Below the pieces are notes generated by a model. It searched no databases. It saw nothing but the letters and a program-made list of their open reading frames with translations, and had not been told where the DNA came from. The position numbers and the translations under genes are program-made. This document shows, in pieces, positions 1 to 6,706 of a DNA stretch of 9,108 nt (within the stretch, counting starts at the first letter, position 1; each line of letters begins with the position of its first letter). Source of the DNA: CG1-02-35-72 sp964564475 (GTDB taxonomy: Bacteria; Bacteroidota; Bacteroidia; Flavobacteriales; Flavobacteriaceae). The stretch lies in the NCBI GenBank assembly GCA_964564475.1, contig CAZMBM010000086.1:1-9108 (forward strand), in the 5' to 3' direction.

Positions 1-119
1 TTATTTTAAAAGGTGCCTGTAATGGGTGCCCCTCTTCTACAGTAACTTTAAAAAACGGTATAGAAGACACACTTAAAAGCTTGTTGCCAAATAAAATAGA
101 AAGAGTAGAAGCTTTATAA
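1..119 (+). CDS. NifU-like Fe-S cluster carrier, C-terminal end (5' partial)
   Basis: This is the last 38 codons of a gene that begins before the window; complete codons start at base 3 and the stop is TAA at 117-119. The peptide contains GACNGCPSST, the CxxC motif of the NifU C-terminal domain, followed by the usual tail of this domain (TLKNGIEDTLKSLLP, then a short acidic/hydrophobic end). In this family the two cysteines hold a transient Fe-S cluster that is handed to target proteins in the cytosol. The porin gene starts 9 bp after the stop, so the two may share a transcript although they have no obvious common role. The domain is clear; whether the missing part carries a second domain cannot be seen. 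Confidence 0.9.
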   Translation, partial: ILKGACNGCPSSTVTLKNGIEDTLKSLLPNKIERVEAL

Positions 120-128
120 AATACAATA

Positions 129-1286
129 ATGCAAAGTAAATCCAATTTATTTTTGATTGTAGGTATGCTTGCTTTAACAAGTATCTTCTCACAACAAAAT
201 AAATTGGATGAATTTAAACCTCCTGTACAATTTGGTGGTAGAATATTATTCGATTTTGGATTTAACTCTCAAAATAACATCCGTACGGCCGGAAGTGAAT
301 TTAGACAACTACGAGCGTTTGTAACAGGTAAAGTAGCTCCAAACATTGCTTATAAATTACAATCAGATTTCAGTAATGGGAATGCCATTTTAAAAGATGT
401 TTATATCAAGTTATTAAATATCCCAAAAATTGGCGGAACACTTACAATAGGAAATTTTAAAGTACCTACAAGCCTATCAATGCTCACCAGCGGTAAATAT
501 ATAACATTTGCTGAACGTCCTACATTGGTAAGCTATCACCAACCATGGGAAACGGGTTTAATGTACAGAAATGATTTATTTAATAATAGATTGAGTTTAC
601 AACTGGCTTATAATACCAATAGTAATGCAACAAATGGTTTAGATAAGAATCTTAACGAGGGTCAGAATATAACAGTTCGTATAACAGGTTTAGCCATAGA
701 TAATAAAGACAAAAACAAACTGCTCCATTTAGGAGGTAGGTTTTCTAACAGAGTTCCCTCTAAAGACGAATTGGGCATTAGGTCTTATACCATTGGTATA
801 AGGCCTGAAAGCCATTTGGCTTCTAAAGTCGTTTCAAATACTTTTACAGATGTAGATCATATTAACATCTCTAGTTTAGAGTTGGCCTATAATTCGGGTT
901 CTTTTTCATTTCAAAGTGAATATGCTTCTGCCGAAATAAATACAACTTTATACAAAATTAGTGTTCCCAGTTATTACGCCTACATCAGTTATTTTTTAAC
1001 AAAAGAGCATCGGCCATATAAATCATCCTATAAAGGATTTTCGCGTGTAAAGCCACTCCATAATTTCGATTATAACAAAGGTTGGGGTGCTTTTGAAATA
1101 GCTGTCAGGGTTTCATCTTTCGATTTATCTGATGCCGATCAAGGGAAATTAAACGATGTGACTCTTGGCTTAAATTGGTATCTAAATACCTATACACGTT
1201 TTATGTACAATTATGTAAATGGCAAGAACGCTTTTTTAGAATCAAATAATAACGCCCATTTAATAAGGTTTCAAGTAGATTTTTAA
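129..1286 (+). CDS. Outer-membrane porin, phosphate-selective porin O/P type
   Basis: A 385-residue outer-membrane beta-barrel protein. Residues 1-21 form a signal peptide with hydrophobic core LFLIVGMLAL and a likely cleavage near FSQ/Q. The mature part opens with the strand GGRILFDFGF (37-45), then RQLRAFVTGKVAPNIAYKLQ (59-78), DVYIKL (90-95), GNFKVPTSL (108-116) and FAERPT (127-132), a pattern typical of the Porin_O_P (OprO/OprP) family. Alternating amphipathic strands continue to the end, and the last residue is phenylalanine (RFQVDF), as expected for a barrel recognised by the BAM complex. The length suits a trimer-forming porin. The family name reflects Pseudomonas members; phosphate selectivity here is not shown, and no phosphate uptake genes are adjacent. 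The ATG at 129 places the signal peptide correctly at the N-terminus. Confidence 0.85.
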   Translation: MQSKSNLFLIVGMLALTSIFSQQNKLDEFKPPVQFGGRILFDFGFNSQNNIRTAGSEFRQLRAFVTGKVAPNIAYKLQSDFSNGNAILKDVYIKLLNIPKIGGTLTIGNFKVPTSLSMLTSGKYITFAERPTLVSYHQPWETGLMYRNDLFNNRLSLQLAYNTNSNATNGLDKNLNEGQNITVRITGLAIDNKDKNKLLHLGGRFSNRVPSKDELGIRSYTIGIRPESHLASKVVSNTFTDVDHINISSLELAYNSGSFSFQSEYASAEINTTLYKISVPSYYAYISYFLTKEHRPYKSSYKGFSRVKPLHNFDYNKGWGAFEIAVRVSSFDLSDADQGKLNDVTLGLNWYLNTYTRFMYNYVNGKNAFLESNNNAHLIRFQVDF

Positions 1287-1361
1287 TCTGCTTTTGTATT
1301 CCGCTTCGACGGATGAGAAGGCTTGGCTAAACTTGTCTGCCGGACTTTAGATCAGTAAACT

Positions 1362-1538
1362 AATAAAAACCTTATTAAATTATCCGTTTTCTTGGTAGAG
1401 CACAACTTGTTGTTTATACTAATCCTACGATTAGAAATAAAAAGATTGTGAGGTACCTCAAGAGGTAAAAACGATAAAATTGACGTTGCTAAAATAGCCT
1501 TATATGGGTATCGATTAGAAGAGGAATTGCACATTTGA
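1362..1538 (+). pseudogene. IS110-family transposase remnant (DEDD/RuvC-like domain fragment)
   Basis: Reading the plus strand in the frame of 1431-1433 gives SVFLVEHNLLF (1383-1415), LEIKRL, an in-frame TGA at 1449-1451, and then GTSRGKNDKIDVAKIALYGY followed by RLEEEL, ending at TGA 1536-1538. The segment RGKNDKID-A-IA-YAYR is a hallmark of IS110 transposases, and the earlier EH matches the E(H/A)TG-Y motif. Three of the four DEDD catalytic positions can be read: E at 1398-1400, D at 1473-1475 and D at 1482-1484. The E-to-D distance is only 25 codons, whereas I recall about 40 in intact enzymes, so an internal deletion is likely. The N-terminal first Asp region would fall inside the porin gene and is absent, as is the C-terminal serine domain. 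This is a dead fragment, with two stops and no start. The assignment rests on motif recognition only. Confidence 0.7.
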
Positions 1539-1648
1539 AAATACAAGACAAAGTCATATTTATATTTTAAGGAATGGCAACTTATAAAAATCTTTTGATG
1601 CCAGAAGCCTTCACACGTTTGTAAAAAGAAAGCAAGAATAAGACCGTA

Positions 1649-1665
1649 CGACCCCAGAGGGGTCG
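1649..1665. repeat. Perfect GC-rich hairpin (7-bp arms, AGA loop)
   Basis: CGACCCC and GGGGTCG are exact reverse complements separated by AGA. The element stands out as a GC island in AT-rich intergenic DNA. No T-run follows on either strand, so it does not look like an intrinsic terminator. It resembles small palindromic (REP-like) repeats scattered between genes, but only one copy lies in this window, so the repeat nature is inferred. Confidence 0.5.
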
Positions 1666-1732
1666 CAGAAAAGGGGGCTTACCGTTTTGACAAATCCAAT
1701 AGCTTAAACTTACAATTCCTTTTTAAATTAGG

Positions 1733-1740
1733 TATATTTG
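1733..1740 (+). promoter_or_regulatory. Candidate -7 box TATATTTG for the methyltransferase/PPIase pair
   Basis: TATATTTG matches the Bacteroidota sigma-factor -7 consensus TAnnTTTG exactly. No clear TTTG -33 element is visible at the usual 19-23 bp upstream, where the sequence is only AT-rich. If used, transcription would begin near 1746 and leave a leader of about 120 nt before the ATG at 1866, containing the GGAGGA and mini-ORF. Confidence 0.4.
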
Positions 1741-1790
1741 TTGAGATATAACAAGTTGGGTGTGATTTAAAAACGGAGGAATTAATTTTT

Positions 1791-1811
1791 ATGAAGATAA
1801 ATATGTTTTAG
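1791..1811 (+). other. Six-codon mini-ORF (MKINMF) behind a strong SD-like sequence
   Basis: GGAGGA at 1775-1780 sits 10 nt before an ATG at 1791 that opens a six-codon frame ending at TAG 1809-1811. The genes in this window otherwise show almost no Shine-Dalgarno sequences, so this one is unusual. It may be a leader peptide, a chance match, or the surviving 5' edge of a lost gene. No translation evidence exists in the sequence itself, hence the low confidence. Confidence 0.25.
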
Positions 1812-1865
1812 ACAATTTAAATAATTACAAAAAAATACTTATGTAGAAAACAAAACCCCTATAAA

Positions 1866-2519
1866 ATGCACCTCTTAAAACGTAATTTTAACCCTATCAG
1901 CATCCAAACAAACTACAAAAACGTAGCGTGGTTTTACGATGTTTGGAGTGCCTTAACCGAGAGTAAAGCCGCCAAACAAGTACTGGATTTGGCCGACATA
2001 AAAGAAGGGATGACTGTTTTAGAAGTGGCTTGCGGTACCGGTATTGTTTTTGAACGCATCGTAAAACAAAATTTAACAGGTAAAAATATAGGTATCGATT
2101 TATCGCCCCATATGTTGGCTAAAGCTAAAAAACGTTTACAAAAAATAAACAATGGGAATTTTGAAATCAAAGAAGGCAATGTCTTAAACCTCAATTTTAA
2201 AGACCAAACTTTTGACTTGGTCATTAATAATTTTATGATTGACCTTATGCCGGCCGAGACTTTTAACAGTATTGCCCTAACTTTTTACAGGCTTTTAAAA
2301 CCCGGTGGGCGTTTGGTGATTTCAAATTTTTCTTTCGGTACAAAAAAAGTGCATAAATTTTGGTTTTGGGTGGCTAAATATTTTCCGAGTCTCTTAACAG
2401 GTTGCCGCCCTGTTTCTTTTAAAAAACATTTGGTTTCGGCAGGGTTTGTTGTCGAAAAAGATATAGAAATCAGTCAGAATACTTTTCCGGCGCAGGTTAT
2501 AAGTGCTACAAAAAAGTAA
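1866..2519 (+). CDS. Class I SAM-dependent methyltransferase, UbiE-like, substrate unknown
   Basis: A 217-residue cytosolic methyltransferase with a Rossmann fold of the Methyltransf_11/UbiE type. The SAM-binding motif I is VLEVACGTG (51-59). The acidic residue that normally binds the ribose is D78 in NIGIDLSPHML. Motif II is GNVLNLNF (104-111), followed by the FDLVINNFMIDLMP strand (116-129), and motif III is LLKPGGRLVIS (143-153). The N-terminal YKNVAWFYDVWS segment is like the helix that caps the cofactor in small-molecule methyltransferases. It lacks the sequence hallmarks that would assign it to menaquinone/ubiquinone synthesis, and no quinone genes are nearby, so the substrate stays unknown. 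The ATG is the only good start; no Shine-Dalgarno sequence precedes it. The cyclophilin gene follows 32 bp downstream on the same strand. Confidence 0.85.
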   Translation: MHLLKRNFNPISIQTNYKNVAWFYDVWSALTESKAAKQVLDLADIKEGMTVLEVACGTGIVFERIVKQNLTGKNIGIDLSPHMLAKAKKRLQKINNGNFEIKEGNVLNLNFKDQTFDLVINNFMIDLMPAETFNSIALTFYRLLKPGGRLVISNFSFGTKKVHKFWFWVAKYFPSLLTGCRPVSFKKHLVSAGFVVEKDIEISQNTFPAQVISATKK

Positions 2520-2551
2520 TATGTTTACAATTTAAAAAAAATAATATTATT

Positions 2552-3151
2552 ATGACAAAATACCTTGTCCTTGTGAGTCTTTTAATCCTCTCTTTCCAGA
2601 ATCTAAAAAAAGAGACTAAAACCTATGAAATTGGTCAAATTAAAACACCTCAAGGCGACATGCTCTTTTGGCTGTACAACGAAACACCCAACCATAAAGC
2701 CAGTTTTATAAAATTGGCCAAAGCGCATTATTGGGATGATTTTACTTTTAACCGCGTTATCAATAATTTTGTCATTCAAGGGGGTTGTCCCGATACCCCT
2801 GCCGGTTTTAGCGATTCGCCTTATCTTATAAAACCCGAGTTCAATAAAAAGATACGTCATATTTATGGGGCTGTAGGTGCCGGGCGTGATGACAATCCGG
2901 AAAAATTGTCAGCCGGTTGCCAGTTTTATATCGTTCAGAATAAAAACGGCCTCAAACGATTGGACGATAATTACGTCATATTCGGACAGGTTTTTAAAGG
3001 TTTTGACGTGTTAGAAACCATTGCCCATGTTAAAACCGATTCTTTAGACACACCCTTAAAAGCTGTTCCATTAAACGTAAGAGTGCTTAAATTATCCGCA
3101 AAAGAAATTGAAAAATTAGGAGGCGCGTCTTTTTTACCAATTAAAAATTAG
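2552..3151 (+). CDS. Cyclophilin-type peptidyl-prolyl cis-trans isomerase, probably exported
   Basis: A 199-residue protein that accelerates cis-trans isomerisation of Xaa-Pro bonds during folding. An N-terminal hydrophobic stretch (YLVLVSLLILSF, 4-15) looks like a signal peptide, so action in the periplasm is likely; there is no lipobox cysteine. The cyclophilin domain spans about 26-180. R68 in FTFNRVI corresponds to the catalytic Arg55 of human cyclophilin A, and FVIQGG (73-78) supplies the F60 and Q63 equivalents. GAVGAG (106-111) and CQFYIV (123-128) line the groove, and FGQVFKGFDVLE (144-155) closes the fold. The position of Trp121 is R136 and that of His126 is Y141, as in many bacterial cyclophilins that bind cyclosporin poorly. 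Its stop lies one base from the nadC stop on the other strand, so any 3' end must run into nadC. Confidence 0.88.
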   Translation: MTKYLVLVSLLILSFQNLKKETKTYEIGQIKTPQGDMLFWLYNETPNHKASFIKLAKAHYWDDFTFNRVINNFVIQGGCPDTPAGFSDSPYLIKPEFNKKIRHIYGAVGAGRDDNPEKLSAGCQFYIVQNKNGLKRLDDNYVIFGQVFKGFDVLETIAHVKTDSLDTPLKAVPLNVRVLKLSAKEIEKLGGASFLPIKN

Positions 3152-3152
3152 A

Positions 3153-3998
3153 CTATTCTTCAATGAGCATACTAATGTCGAGAGCCGTAACCGAATGTGT
3201 TAAGGCTCCTACCGAAATAAAATCAACACCTGTTTTAGCCACTTCGGCAATGCGGTTTAATGTCATATTTCCGGAGGCTTCTACTTTTATTTGTCCATCA
3301 ATTAAATTAACAGCTTCTCTCATTAGATTAAGTGACATATTATCAAGCATAATTACATCAATGCGATTGTTTAAAGCTTCTTTAACTTCAGCTAAATTTT
3401 TAGTTTCAACTTCAATTTTTATATCGGGACTGACTTTTTTTCTTACTTGAAGCACTGCTTTGGTTATACTTCCTGCAACTTCAATATGATTTTCTTTTAG
3501 CATCACCATATCATATAAACCCATCCTATGATTTGTTCCACCGCCCATTTTAACGGCGTATTTATCAAGTATTCTAAATCCCGGCAAGGTTTTACGTGTG
3601 TCTAATATTTGTGTTTTTGTATTTTTTGTTTGTGCTACATAAAGTGAAGTTTCGGTAGCAATACCGCTTAAGCGTTGTATGAAATTTAACACAATGCGTT
3701 CAGCTTCTAACAATGATTTATAGTGTCCTGTAATTTTAGCCAATTTGGTTTTAGATTTTACAAAATTGCCTTCATTTACCAAAGATTCAAATTGAATTGT
3801 AGTATCTATCTTATTAAAAATAAGTGAAGCCAAAGGCAATCCGGCAATCACACCATCGGCTTTAGCAATCAAAAAAGCCGTTCGGTTTTTACTATGTGCC
3901 AAAATAGCCTCAGAAGTAATATCGCCTGTGTAAACATCTTCGGCAATAGCCAAATCAATTAAAGTATTTACAGCTTTGGTTTTAAGTAAGTCTTTCAT
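3153..3998 (-). CDS. nadC: Nicotinate-nucleotide pyrophosphorylase (carboxylating), quinolinate phosphoribosyltransferase
   Basis: A 281-residue cytosolic enzyme, the usual length for NadC. It converts quinolinate and PRPP to nicotinate mononucleotide, CO2 and pyrophosphate, the last step of the de novo branch. The N-terminal open-faced domain precedes EAERIVLNFIQRLSG (98-112). The barrel carries the substrate-binding residues in TRKTLPGFR (134-142), NHRMGLYDMVMLKENH (156-171, with H157, R158 and K168), IEVE (195-198), MLDN (217-220), EASGN (240-244) and the phosphate-binding SVGALTHS (262-269). It is the last gene of nadA-nadB-nadC, 21 bp after the current nadB stop, with no Shine-Dalgarno sequence of its own. 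Its ATG would overlap an alternative nadB stop (TAATG) if one G were removed upstream, suggesting it was once translationally coupled. Confidence 0.96.
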   Translation of the reverse strand: MKDLLKTKAVNTLIDLAIAEDVYTGDITSEAILAHSKNRTAFLIAKADGVIAGLPLASLIFNKIDTTIQFESLVNEGNFVKSKTKLAKITGHYKSLLEAERIVLNFIQRLSGIATETSLYVAQTKNTKTQILDTRKTLPGFRILDKYAVKMGGGTNHRMGLYDMVMLKENHIEVAGSITKAVLQVRKKVSPDIKIEVETKNLAEVKEALNNRIDVIMLDNMSLNLMREAVNLIDGQIKVEASGNMTLNRIAEVAKTGVDFISVGALTHSVTALDISMLIEE

Positions 3999-4019
3999 TA
4001 AAAATTTACATCTAAATTG

Positions 4020-5570
4020 TTATAATTTATAAAACCCCCCTTTATTACTTTTTCGTTTTTTAGATTGTGAAACAATAATATGTGCTACTGTGAGCATATT
4101 TCGTAATTCAATTAATTGAGGCGATATTTTAGTCTTCTTATATAATTCTTCTGTTTCTTTATACAAAATATCCAAACGTGACTTTGCTCTTTCTAAACGT
4201 TCATCTGTTCTAATAATACCCACGTAATCATTCATCAAGCTTTTTAATTCTTTTTGATTATGTGTTATTAATATCAGTTCTTTAGGATTTGAAGTCCCTT
4301 CTTCGTTCCAATTTGGAATTTGTTTTGGAAGTTCAATACTTTCTATATCTTCAATAGATTTTTTATAGGCACGATGTGCAAAAACCAAAGCCTCTAATAA
4401 CGAATTTGAGGCCAATCTGTTTGCCCCGTGTAAACCGGTGTTAGAACATTCGCCACAGGCATAAAGATTTTCAACAGTGGTTTGACCAAATAAGTTTACA
4501 TTTATACCGCCACATAAATAATGTGCCGCAGGCACAACGGGAATCATATCTTTTTCTATAAATATACCGAGGTCGTTTACTTTTTGAAGAATATTTGGAA
4601 AGTGCTTTTTAAAATCGTCTTTATTTAAATGACGGCAATCTAAATAAACAAAATCATCGCCACTCTTTTTCAATTCGCTATCAATAGCTCTTGACACAAT
4701 ATCGCGTGAGGCCAACTCGTGACGTTCATCGTATAAATGCATAAATAATTCACCCGATTTATTGCGTAATAAAGCCCCAAAACCCCTTACAGCTTCAGAA
4801 ATTAAAAACGAAGGATTCATTTCCGGATGATACATGGCGGTGGGATGGAATTGGATAAATTCCATATTTTCTACAGTCGCTTTGGCACGATAAGCCATCG
4901 CCACACCATCGCCTGTGGCAATAACGGGATTTGTTGTATTTTGATAAACTTGCCCTACACCTCCTGTAGCCAACATTGTTATTTTGGCCGAAAATATTTC
5001 AATTTGTTTTGTTTGTGGATTAAAAATATAAGCCCCAAAACAGTGGTTTTTAGACGATGTGTTTTCTGAGCCCAAATGATGTTCAGTAATTAATTCTACT
5101 GCAAAATGCTGTGAAAAAAGAGATACATTTGGTGATGAATGAATCTTAACCAATAAGCGTTTTTCTATTTCGGCGCCCGTAATATCTTTATGATGCACAA
5201 CTCTGTGTTTAGAATGACCTCCTTCTAAACCGAAATCGAAATTACCCGATTTATTTTTATCAAAATCTACACCCCATTGCACCAATTCGTCAAAACGTTG
5301 GGGCCCTTCTGTAATAACGGCTTTAACGGTATCTAAATTACACAAGCCATCTCCGGCCTTTAAAGTATCTTGAATATGACTTTCGTAAGAGTCTTTTATT
5401 TGATCTAATACAACGGCTATACCCCCTTGAGCGTATTTTGTATTCGATTCGTTCTCGTCAGATTTAGTAACAATGGCAATTTTTGACTCCGGTAATTTTT
5501 GAGCTATTTTTAAAGCATAAGTCAAACCTGCAATACCCGATCCAATAACAAGAAAATCGTATTTAAACAT
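4020..5570 (-). CDS. nadB: L-aspartate oxidase
   Basis: A 516-residue FAD enzyme of the succinate dehydrogenase/fumarate reductase flavoprotein family. It oxidises L-aspartate to iminoaspartate with oxygen or fumarate as acceptor, the first step of NAD synthesis. The FAD site GSGIAG (10-15) follows a short beta strand; TKYAQGGIAVV (44-54) and HHKDITGAEIEKRL (126-139) are typical. Active-site residues align with E. coli NadB: H242 in QFHPTAMY, E259, R289 in ASRDIVSRAI, H350 in PAAHYLCGGI and R385 in GANRLASNSLLEAL. The C-terminal helical domain ends in KKRKSNKGGFYKL. That tail follows a run of six G (C6 at 4035-4040 on the plus strand). One G fewer would open a frame reading GGFINYNNLDVNF that stops in TAATG at the nadC start, so the annotated end may be slightly truncated. 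The gene starts 6 bp after the nadA stop. Confidence 0.96.
   Translation of the reverse strand: MFKYDFLVIGSGIAGLTYALKIAQKLPESKIAIVTKSDENESNTKYAQGGIAVVLDQIKDSYESHIQDTLKAGDGLCNLDTVKAVITEGPQRFDELVQWGVDFDKNKSGNFDFGLEGGHSKHRVVHHKDITGAEIEKRLLVKIHSSPNVSLFSQHFAVELITEHHLGSENTSSKNHCFGAYIFNPQTKQIEIFSAKITMLATGGVGQVYQNTTNPVIATGDGVAMAYRAKATVENMEFIQFHPTAMYHPEMNPSFLISEAVRGFGALLRNKSGELFMHLYDERHELASRDIVSRAIDSELKKSGDDFVYLDCRHLNKDDFKKHFPNILQKVNDLGIFIEKDMIPVVPAAHYLCGGINVNLFGQTTVENLYACGECSNTGLHGANRLASNSLLEALVFAHRAYKKSIEDIESIELPKQIPNWNEEGTSNPKELILITHNQKELKSLMNDYVGIIRTDERLERAKSRLDILYKETEELYKKTKISPQLIELRNMLTVAHIIVSQSKKRKSNKGGFYKL
4035..4040 (-). other. G6 run at the nadB 3' end, possible frameshift site
   Basis: On the coding strand the codons AAA GGG GGG TTT contain six consecutive G, which is conspicuous in an AT-rich gene. 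In the current frame nadB stops four codons after these. Removing one G gives KGGFINYNNLDVNF, and the stop then overlaps the nadC ATG by one base (TAATG, minus-strand 4000-3996). A replication slip, phase variation or a base-calling error would all fit. Confidence 0.45.
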
Positions 5571-5576
5571 AACTCT

Positions 5577-6554
5577 TTAGTTTGATAAAGCTAACATCCT
5601 CTTTATAGGTTTTATCGCTTTTTCAATCACATTATTAGGAACATGGATTTCTGGTGATTCGTTTTTTAGACATAAATACAATTTTTCTAAGGTATTCATT
5701 TTCATATAGCCACACTCACTACAAGCACATGAATTATTTTCTGCTATCGGCGCCGGAATCAATATTTTTTGAGGTACTTCTCTTTGCATTTGATGCAGAA
5801 TTCCGGCTTCTGTTGCTATAATATACTCTGAAGCTGTATCTGTTTTAACAAAATTAATTAATCCGGATGTTGAACCAATATAAGACGCTACTTTTAAAAT
5901 CTGTGGACTTGATTCAGGATGGGCAATAAATTTAGCATTGGGATATTCTTTATGTAAATCTAAAATTTTATCGATATTAAAAGCTTCATGAACCATACAT
6001 GTGCCATGCCATAACAACAAATCGCGTCCTGTTTTCTGAATTATATATTGTCCTAAATTTTTATCCGGTGCAAAAATTATAGGTTGGTTTTTGGGAACCG
6101 CGTTTACAATTTTTTCTGCATTAGACGAAGTACAGACAATATCGCTTAAAGCCTTAATTTCTGCCGAACAATTTATATAGGTAATGACAATATGATCCGG
6201 ATGGGCTTCTACAAATTTTTTAAAATCCATTGGTTCACAAGATTCTGCTAAAGAACAAGAAGCTTTTAAATCCGGAAGCAATACTTTTTTTTCCGGGTTT
6301 ATAATTTTAGCTGTTTCGGCCATAAAGTGTACTCCTGCAAAAACAATGACCTCAGCTTCCGTTTCGGCTGCTTGCTGTGATAATTTTAAACTATCTCCTA
6401 CAAAATCGGCAATATCTTGAATGGCCGGTTCTTGATAAAAATGCGCAAGAATAACGGCATTTTTTTCTTTTTTAAGACGCTTTATTTCAGAGCATAATGC
6501 AGCTTCTGTAAAATTTAATCGTTCCTTTGTGTCGGTTGCCTTTATAATCTGCAT
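5577..6554 (-). CDS. nadA: Quinolinate synthase, 4Fe-4S enzyme
   Basis: A 325-residue cytosolic enzyme that condenses iminoaspartate from NadB with dihydroxyacetone phosphate to give quinolinate. It has the three-fold pseudo-symmetric NadA layout. VILAHFYQEPAIQDIADFVG (34-53) carries the substrate His/Tyr, followed by DSLKLSQQAA and FAGVHFMAETA (72-82). The cluster ligands are expected at C100 (KASCSLAES), C186 (HGTCMVHEAF) and C281 in CACSECGYMKMN. The last motif also has C276 and C278, comparable to the extra cysteines near the third ligand that form a redox-sensitive disulfide in E. coli and B. subtilis enzymes. HPESS (212-216), GSTSGL (227-232) and TEAGI (248-252) complete the active site. 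It is the first gene of the nadABC operon, with a promoter-like box 32 bp upstream. A NifU-type Fe-S carrier occurs about 5.5 kb away but is not linked in transcription. Confidence 0.97.
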   Translation of the reverse strand: MQIIKATDTKERLNFTEAALCSEIKRLKKEKNAVILAHFYQEPAIQDIADFVGDSLKLSQQAAETEAEVIVFAGVHFMAETAKIINPEKKVLLPDLKASCSLAESCEPMDFKKFVEAHPDHIVITYINCSAEIKALSDIVCTSSNAEKIVNAVPKNQPIIFAPDKNLGQYIIQKTGRDLLLWHGTCMVHEAFNIDKILDLHKEYPNAKFIAHPESSPQILKVASYIGSTSGLINFVKTDTASEYIIATEAGILHQMQREVPQKILIPAPIAENNSCACSECGYMKMNTLEKLYLCLKNESPEIHVPNNVIEKAIKPIKRMLALSN

Positions 6555-6585
6555 GATGGCTTAAAATTTAAATATTTTAAAGACA

Positions 6586-6593
6586 CAAAAGTA
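6586..6593 (-). promoter_or_regulatory. Candidate -7 box TACTTTTG of the nadABC operon
   Basis: On the minus strand TACTTTTG fits TAnnTTTG exactly and lies 31 nt before the nadA ATG. About 20 bp further upstream is CTTTTAG, a poor but correctly placed -33 element. Transcription would start about 25 nt before the ATG. The 152-bp gap to the MFS gene shows no other clear box and no strong dyad that could be called a NAD-responsive operator. Confidence 0.5.
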
Positions 6594-6706
6594 TAAAAAT
6601 AATACCCCTAAAAGCTTATTTTTTTCTATAATAAATAAAGAAATTAATGCTAAATATTTAAATCCAATACCCTAACTAGAAAACAATAAAAAGTCTTAGA
6701 TATAAA

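Larger units (their letters stand above)
1287..1865. other. 579-bp gap without an intact gene
   Basis: Between the porin and the methyltransferase no reading frame gives a convincing intact protein. The stretch holds, in order: a short block at about 1298-1350 that is visibly richer in G+C than its surroundings; an IS110 transposase relic (1362-1538); unassigned AT-rich sequence; a perfect hairpin (1649-1665); a TAnnTTTG box (1733-1740); and a purine-rich GGAGGA followed by a six-codon ORF (1775-1811). The mix suggests an old insertion site that has decayed, with a leader for the downstream methyltransferase at its 3' end. Confidence 0.7.

Noticed and set aside
1352..1546. 64-codon minus-strand open frame in the intergenic region
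   Set aside because: It is antisense to the IS110 relic, and its predicted peptide (Ser/Asn/Arg-rich, no recognisable domain) shows no family features; the plus-strand reading explains the sequence better.
1649..1665. Hairpin as an intrinsic terminator for the porin
   Set aside because: It lies over 360 bp beyond the porin stop and has no T-run on either side.
2540..2551. Palindrome AATAATATTATT just before the cyclophilin ATG
   Set aside because: It is made only of A and T in an AT-rich leader, so a chance palindrome is likely; no further symmetry or promoter box supports an operator.
3163..3450. Plus-strand 95-codon open frame inside nadC, and similar antisense frames inside nadB, the methyltransferase, the cyclophilin and the MFS gene
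   Set aside because: They are shadows on the opposite strand of well-supported genes, with no family resemblance or plausible promoter of their own.
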